Positions 59,591 to 64,000 of a stretch of DNA of 64,000 nt are shown piece by piece. The notes under the pieces were generated by a model. The model saw only the letters and a list, made by a program, of their open reading frames with translations, was not told the origin of the DNA and did not search any database. Within the stretch, counting starts at the first letter, position 1. Every line of letters begins with the position of its first letter. This DNA comes from Hydrogenophaga pseudoflava NBRC 102511 (lineage in GTDB: Bacteria > Pseudomonadota > Gammaproteobacteria > Burkholderiales > Burkholderiaceae_C), in the NCBI RefSeq assembly GCF_001592285.1, contig NZ_BCWQ01000014.1:96672-160671 (forward strand), read 5' to 3'. The position numbers were made by a program, and so were the translations under genes.

Positions 59591-62479
59591 ATGCTGACCG
59601 CCACGCCCACAGCCTCCCCGAACGCCCCCCACATGCCCACCGGCAGCACCGGCCCTTCCGCCGAGCCCGCAGGCGCCTCCGTGCTGACCCAGTACCAGAT
59701 CATCCGTCGCAATGGTGCGGTCGTGCCGTTCGAGCCGAGCAAGATCGCGGTGGCCATGATGAAGGCCTTCCTGGCGGTGCACGGCACCCAGGGCGCGGCG
59801 TCGGCCAGCGTGCGCGAGACCGTGGACGCGCTGACCCAGACGGTGGTGCGCGCACTGATGCGCTCGCGCCCCGGCGGCGGCACCTTCCACATCGAGGACG
59901 TGCAGGACCACGTCGAACTGGGCCTGATGCGCGGCGGCCACCACGAGGTCGCCCGAGCCTACGTGCTGTACCGCGAGCGCCGCGCGCAGGAACGCGCCCA
60001 CCAGGCCGAAGCCGCCAAACCCGCCGAGGCCACGCTGCATGTGATGGACGGCGGTCAGCGTGTACCGCTGGACATCGCGCGCCTGCAGGGCCTGATCGAG
60101 GCCGCTTGTGCCAACCTGGGCCAGGACGTCAAGGCCGATCCCATCGTGGCAGAGACCAAGCGCAACCTGTACGACGGCGTGCCGATCGAGGAGGTCTACA
60201 AGGCCGCCATCCTGGCTGCGCGCACCCTGATTGAAAAGGACCCGGACTACACCTACGCCACCGCGCGCCTGCTGCTGCACACCGTGGTCAAGGAGGTGCT
60301 GGGCGAAGAGGTGCCGGCCGCACAAATGGGTGAGCGCTACGCCGACTACTTCCCGCAGGCGATCAAGAAGGGCGTGCAGAACGAGCTGCTGGACGAGAAG
60401 CTGCTGCAGTTCGACCTGGCCCGCCTGGGCGCCGCGCTCAAGCCCGAGCGCGACCTGCAGTTCGACTACCTGGGCCTGCAGACCCTGTACGACCGCTACT
60501 TCCTGCACGTGCGCAAGAGCCGCATCGAGCTGCCGCAGACCTTCTTCATGCGCGTGGCCATGGGCCTGGCACTCAACGAGATCGACCGCGAAGCGCGCGC
60601 CATCGAGTTCTACGAGGTGCTGTCCTCGTTCGACTTCATGTCGTCCACGCCAACCCTGTTCAACGCCGGCACGCTGCGTTCGCAGCTCTCCAGCTGCTAC
60701 CTGACCACCGTGCCCGACGACCTGGACGGCATCTACGAGTCGATCAAGGAAAACGCGCTGCTGTCCAAGTTCGCCGGCGGCCTGGGCAACGACTGGACCC
60801 GCGTGCGCGCCCTGGGCGCCCACATCAAGGGCACGAACGGTGAATCGCAGGGCGTGGTGCCCTTCCTGAAGGTGGTCAACGACACCGCCGTCGCGGTGAA
60901 CCAGGGCGGCAAGCGCAAGGGCGCGGTCTGCACCTACCTGGAAACCTGGCACCTGGACATTGAAGAATTCCTGGAGCTGCGCAAGAACACCGGCGACGAC
61001 CGCCGCCGCACCCACGACATGAACACGGCGAACTGGATTCCCGACCTGTTCATGAAGCGCGTGATGGAAAAGGGCGAGTGGAGCCTGTTCTCGCCCAACA
61101 ACGTGCCCGACCTGCACGACCTGTTCGGCGCCGACTTCGAGAAAGCCTACCTGGCCTACGAGGAGAAGGCTGCCCGCGGCGAGATCAAGCCCTACAAGAA
61201 GGTCTCGGCCACCGACCTGTGGCGCAAGATGCTGTCAATGCTGTTCGAGACCGGCCATCCCTGGATCACCTACAAGGACGCCTGCAACGTGCGCAGCCCG
61301 CAGCAGCACGCCGGCGTGGTGCACAGCTCCAACCTCTGCACCGAGATCACGCTCAACACCAGCGACACCGAGACCGCCGTCTGCAACCTCGGCTCGGTCA
61401 ACCTGCACCGCCACCTCAGCAACGGCCAGCTCGACCACGCCAAGCTGCAGAAGACGATCAACACGGCGATGCGCATGCTCGACAACGTGATCGACATCAA
61501 CTACTACGCGGTCAAGAAGGCGCGCGACTCCAACCTGCGCCACCGCCCGGTCGGCCTGGGCCTGATGGGCTTCCAGGACGCGCTGTACGAACTGCGCATT
61601 CCCTACGCCTCCAACGAGGCGGTCGAGTTCGCCGACCGCTCGATGGAAGCGATCTGCTACTACGCCTACTGGGCCTCGACCGAGCTGGCCCGCGAGCGCG
61701 GCCGCTACAGCAGCTACCGCGGCTCGCTGTGGGACCAGGGCATCCTGCCGCCCGACACGCTGGACCTGCTGGCGCGCGAGCGCGGCGGCTATGTGGACGT
61801 GGACCGCTCGGCCAGCCTGGACTGGGACGCGCTGCGCAAGAAGATCGCGCAGGACGGCATGCGCAACTCCAACTGCGTGGCCATCGCGCCGACCGCCACC
61901 ATCTCCAACATCATCGGCGTGGACGCGTCCATCGAGCCCTGCTTCGGCAACCTGTCGGTCAAGTCCAACCTGTCGGGCGAGTTCACCGTCATCAACAGCT
62001 ACCTGGTCAAGGACCTCAAGCGCCTGGGCCTGTGGGACGACGTGATGGTCATGGACCTCAAGCACTTCGACGGTTCGCTGCGCCCCATCGACCGTGTGCC
62101 GCAGGACGTGAAGGCGCTCTACGCCACCGCGTTCGAGGTGGAGCCAACGTGGCTGGTGGAAGCCGCCGCACGCCGCCAGAAGTGGATCGACCAGGCGCAG
62201 AGCCTGAACATCTACATGGCCGGCGCCTCGGGCAAGAAGCTCGACGAGACCTACAAGCTCGCCTGGCTGCGCGGTCTCAAGACCACCTACTACCTGCGCA
62301 CCACCTCGGCCACGCACGCTGAAAAATCCACCGGTCGCACCGGCCAGCTCAACGCGGTGTCGGCCCATGGTGGCGAGCCTGCGATGAGCGCGGCACCTGC
62401 GGCTGCAATGGCCTCCGAGCCCGCTACCGACATCAAGTTCTGCGCGATCGACGACCCGGGCTGCGAAGCCTGCCAGTGA
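59591..62479 (+). CDS. nrdA: Ribonucleoside-diphosphate reductase alpha subunit (class Ia), double ATP-cone
   Basis: This 962-aa catalytic subunit reduces NDPs to dNDPs with NrdB. It is about 200 aa longer than E. coli NrdA because two ATP-cone regions precede the barrel: about residues 37-140 (QIIRRNGAVVPFEPSKIAVAMMKAF) and 145-240 (LHVMDGGQRVPLDIARLQGLIEAA). Active-site pieces are LSSCYLTTVPDD (first redox Cys, about 368), SSNLCTEITLNTSDTETAVCNLGSVNL (radical Cys about 583 and redox Cys about 597, with N and E) and ATATISNIIGVDASIEP. The C-terminal tail ends DDPGCEACQ, the shuttle cysteines. It is controlled by two NrdR boxes; nrdB is 141 bp downstream. Confidence 0.96.
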   Translation: MLTATPTASPNAPHMPTGSTGPSAEPAGASVLTQYQIIRRNGAVVPFEPSKIAVAMMKAFLAVHGTQGAASASVRETVDALTQTVVRALMRSRPGGGTFHIEDVQDHVELGLMRGGHHEVARAYVLYRERRAQERAHQAEAAKPAEATLHVMDGGQRVPLDIARLQGLIEAACANLGQDVKADPIVAETKRNLYDGVPIEEVYKAAILAARTLIEKDPDYTYATARLLLHTVVKEVLGEEVPAAQMGERYADYFPQAIKKGVQNELLDEKLLQFDLARLGAALKPERDLQFDYLGLQTLYDRYFLHVRKSRIELPQTFFMRVAMGLALNEIDREARAIEFYEVLSSFDFMSSTPTLFNAGTLRSQLSSCYLTTVPDDLDGIYESIKENALLSKFAGGLGNDWTRVRALGAHIKGTNGESQGVVPFLKVVNDTAVAVNQGGKRKGAVCTYLETWHLDIEEFLELRKNTGDDRRRTHDMNTANWIPDLFMKRVMEKGEWSLFSPNNVPDLHDLFGADFEKAYLAYEEKAARGEIKPYKKVSATDLWRKMLSMLFETGHPWITYKDACNVRSPQQHAGVVHSSNLCTEITLNTSDTETAVCNLGSVNLHRHLSNGQLDHAKLQKTINTAMRMLDNVIDINYYAVKKARDSNLRHRPVGLGLMGFQDALYELRIPYASNEAVEFADRSMEAICYYAYWASTELARERGRYSSYRGSLWDQGILPPDTLDLLARERGGYVDVDRSASLDWDALRKKIAQDGMRNSNCVAIAPTATISNIIGVDASIEPCFGNLSVKSNLSGEFTVINSYLVKDLKRLGLWDDVMVMDLKHFDGSLRPIDRVPQDVKALYATAFEVEPTWLVEAAARRQKWIDQAQSLNIYMAGASGKKLDETYKLAWLRGLKTTYYLRTTSATHAEKSTGRTGQLNAVSAHGGEPAMSAAPAAAMASEPATDIKFCAIDDPGCEACQ

Positions 62480-62487
62480 TGCCTGCG

Positions 62488-62568
62488 CTCATGCGCGTGA
62501 TGAAGGTGTCGCACCGTGTGCTTTTTCGATGCGACACCGCAACACAAAACATTCATCGCGCGCATGAG
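62488..62568 (+). other. Long stem-loop in the nrdA-nrdB spacer
   Basis: Outer arms CTCATGCGCGTGATGAA (62488-62504) and TTCATCGCGCGCATGAG (62552-62568) pair at all 17 positions as RNA, with one G-U wobble. Directly inside, GGTGTCGCA (62505-62513) pairs with TGCGACACC (62530-62538) around a 16-base loop, leaving a 13-base bulge (62539-62551). About 26 paired positions start 8 bases after the nrdA stop and end 52 bases before the nrdB ATG. No T-run follows, so it is not a standard terminator. A possible promoter follows: TTGCAT then GATAAT with a 16-base spacer (about 62573-62600). Confidence 0.6.
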
Positions 62569-62620
62569 TCCTTTGCATTTCATGCCGACACTTCGATAAT
62601 CCGCTGAATTGGACACCACC

Positions 62621-63769
62621 ATGCTGACCTGGGACGAACAAGTCACTCCCTCCTCGAAGCCCGCTCTTCAAACATTGCCACCCACCTCATCGGGTGCGCA
62701 AGCTGCAGTGTCCTCCCCCGCTTCTTCCTCCGCCGTACACAGCAGCGAGCAACGCCGCGTGAACGTGGCCGACAAACGCATCATCAACGGCCAGACCGAC
62801 GTCAACCAGCTGGTGCCGTTCAAGTACAAGTGGGCCTGGGAAAAGTACCTCGCCACCTGCGCCAACCATTGGATGCCGCAGGAAGTGAACATGAGCCGCG
62901 ACATCGCGCTCTGGAAAGATCCGAACGGCCTGACCGAAGACGAGCGCCGCATCGTCAAGCGCAACCTCGGCTTCTTCGTCACCGCCGACTCGCTGGCCGC
63001 CAACAACATCACGCTGGGCACCTACCGCCACATCACGGCGCCCGAGTGCCGCCAGTTCCTGCTGCGCCAGGCGTTTGAAGAAGCCATCCACACCCACGCC
63101 TACCAGTACATCGTGGAGAGCCTGGGCCTGGACGAAGGTGAGATCTTCAACGCGTACCACGAGGTCTCGTCCATCCGCAACAAGGACGAGTTCCTGATCC
63201 CGTTCATCGACGCGATCATGGACCCGGCCTTCAAGACCGGCACGCCCGAAGCCGACCAGACACTGCTGAAGTCGCTGATCGTGTTTGCGTGCCTGATGGA
63301 AGGCCTGTTCTTCTACGTCGGCTTCACGCAGATCCTCGCACTGGGCCGCCAGAACAAGATGACCGGCGCCGCCGAGCAGTACCAGTACATCCTGCGCGAC
63401 GAGTCCATGCACTGCAACTTCGGCATCGACCTGATCAACGCGATCAAGCTCGAGAACCCGATGCTGTGGACACCGCAGTTCAAGGCCGAGATCAAGGAGC
63501 TGTTCCTCAAGGCCGTGGACCTGGAATACCAGTACGCCGAAGACACCATGCCGCGCGGCGTGCTCGGGCTCAACGCCTCCATGTTCAAGGGCTACCTTCG
63601 CTACATCGCCAACCGCCGTGCCACGCAGATCGGCCTGGAGCCGCTGTTCCCGAACGAAGAGAACCCGTTCCCCTGGATGAGCGAGATGATCGATCTCAAG
63701 AAGGAACGCAATTTCTTCGAGACCCGCGTCATCGAATACCAGTCCGGCGGAGCGCTGTCCTGGGACTGA
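62621..63769 (+). CDS. nrdB: Ribonucleoside-diphosphate reductase beta subunit (class Ia)
   Basis: This 382-aa diiron-tyrosyl radical subunit partners NrdA. The ATG at 62621 is preferred over a TTG 12 bases earlier. A Ser/Ala-rich extension (about 10-45) precedes the conserved core [25 protein letters not shown]. Metal ligands and radical Tyr are in [11 protein letters not shown] (Asp), [13 protein letters not shown] (Glu, His and the Tyr four residues after the His), [12 protein letters not shown] (Glu) and [10 protein letters not shown] (Glu, His). The Tyr is kept, so it is a standard class Ia protein rather than a Tyr-less Ic type. The C-terminus [17 protein letters not shown] is the NrdA-docking tail. 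Confidence 0.97.
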   Translation: MLTWDEQVTPSSKPALQTLPPTSSGAQAAVSSPASSSAVHSSEQRRVNVADKRIINGQTDVNQLVPFKYKWAWEKYLATCANHWMPQEVNMSRDIALWKDPNGLTEDERRIVKRNLGFFVTADSLAANNITLGTYRHITAPECRQFLLRQAFEEAIHTHAYQYIVESLGLDEGEIFNAYHEVSSIRNKDEFLIPFIDAIMDPAFKTGTPEADQTLLKSLIVFACLMEGLFFYVGFTQILALGRQNKMTGAAEQYQYILRDESMHCNFGIDLINAIKLENPMLWTPQFKAEIKELFLKAVDLEYQYAEDTMPRGVLGLNASMFKGYLRYIANRRATQIGLEPLFPNEENPFPWMSEMIDLKKERNFFETRVIEYQSGGALSWD

Positions 63770-63794
63770 TGCCTCATCCCATGCTCACCGAACC

Positions 63795-63840
63795 ACAAAG
63801 CCCTGCCCCAGACGTTCCAGCGTCCGGGGCAGGGCTTTGT
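63795..63840 (+). terminator. Hairpin terminator after nrdB
   Basis: ACAAAGCCCTGCCCC (63795-63809) and GGGGCAGGGCTTTGT (63826-63840) are perfectly complementary over 15 bases. The inner GACG/CGTC (63811-63814, 63821-63824) lengthens the stem past one mismatch. It starts 26 bases after the nrdB stop. The T-run is weak, so efficiency is uncertain. Confidence 0.7.
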
Positions 63841-63855
63841 CACAAGATTCAAGGC

Positions 63856-63891
63856 CTTGGCGCCTTTCGTGGATGCATCCACGGCGCCAGG
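63856..63891. other. Structured inverted repeat in the histone-like gene leader
   Basis: CTTGGCGCC (63856-63864) pairs with GGCGCCAGG (63883-63891). Between them lies the perfect palindrome GTGGATGCATCCAC (63869-63882), giving a branched or stacked hairpin. It lies 69 bases before the start of the next gene. It could be a second terminator, a regulator site or a 5' leader structure; no T-run favours the first. Confidence 0.45.
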
Positions 63892-63959
63892 TCCCTGAAT
63901 CACTTCCGCGGAGATTTGCCGCGCGAAGTGCTCTTTGCAACTTGATCAAGGAGAAAACA

Positions 63960-64000
63960 ATGGCAACTGCGAAAAAAGCCCCGGCCAAAAAGGCCGCTGT
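63960..64000 (+). CDS. Histone H1-like (Ala/Lys/Pro-rich) DNA-binding protein, 5' end only
   Basis: The window ends 41 bases into this gene. The ATG at 63960 has AAGGAG six bases upstream, and the readable protein is MATAKKAPAKKAA, typical of the AAKKPA-repeat histone H1-like (HctA/AlgP-like) nucleoid proteins that follow nrdB in Comamonadaceae. The low-complexity start leaves some doubt. Confidence 0.8.
   Translation, partial: MATAKKAPAKKAA

Overview
This window is a high-GC, densely coded stretch of a betaproteobacterial chromosome. Gene content and order (a Pil-Chp cluster beside a rubredoxin gene and thiD-hemL, dusB-fis-purH, pilS-pilR-ampD, nrdA-nrdB followed by an alanine/lysine-rich histone-like gene) and a dispersed C/G-rich intergenic repeat suggest Burkholderiales, most likely Comamonadaceae (Hydrogenophaga/Acidovorax-like). 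No phage, transposase, CRISPR array or rRNA operon was found. One tRNA gene (Met, CAT) is present.

Left third (1-24.6 kb): a truncated yqgE/algH gene is followed by a CPD photolyase gene. A leftward type IV pilus chemosensory operon comes next: rubredoxin, pilG, pilH, pilI, pilJ and a 2039-aa chpA/pilL hybrid kinase. thiD and hemL point right. A leftward four-gene unit follows, encoding an SxtJ-family membrane protein, a 50-aa DUF5989 peptide, an O-carbamoyltransferase and an SGNH hydrolase; it looks like an uncharacterised envelope or secreted-glycan modification locus. Next is the leftward dusB-fis-purH unit, closed by a strong terminator, then a YqaA-like membrane protein, an MFS carrier, a pseudouridine-synthase homologue that lacks its catalytic Asp, and ychF.

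Middle (24.6-42.3 kb): a molybdo-hydroxylase module (MocA-like nucleotidyltransferase, IorA-like 2Fe-2S subunit, IorB-like molybdopterin subunit, AraC regulator). It is followed by a MOSC protein, a UbiH-type hydroxylase, DsbC, DUF3429, an M61 peptidase and a hypothetical protein. An accessory-looking lipoprotein with DUF5648 and ELWxxDGT repeats lies between a decayed PaaK-like ligase remnant and an intact phenylacetate block (paaG-paaI-paaK, leftward). The paaG/enoyl-CoA hydratase intergenic region carries two different palindromic operators. A secreted VWA protein and tRNA-Met follow.

Right third (42.4-64 kb): yaeQ, a small exported protein, miaB, a GlrK-QseG-GlrR two-component set (GlrR has an altered GAFTGA loop), mdoGH for osmoregulated periplasmic glucans, a membrane protein, ffh, a YpjD/CcsA-like protein, pilS-pilR-ampD, and class Ia ribonucleotide reductase nrdA-nrdB. 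nrdA has a textbook double NrdR-box promoter, and a long hairpin fills the nrdA-nrdB spacer. The window ends inside a histone-H1-like gene.

Functionally, two separate loci (chp and pilSR) serve type IV pilus control. The least explained parts are the carbamoyltransferase unit, the repeat lipoprotein region, and three active-site or motif substitutions (pseudouridine synthase, GlrR, ThiD). Intergenic gaps are short. The few near 300 bp (34713-35032, 59301-59590) are covered in the entries.
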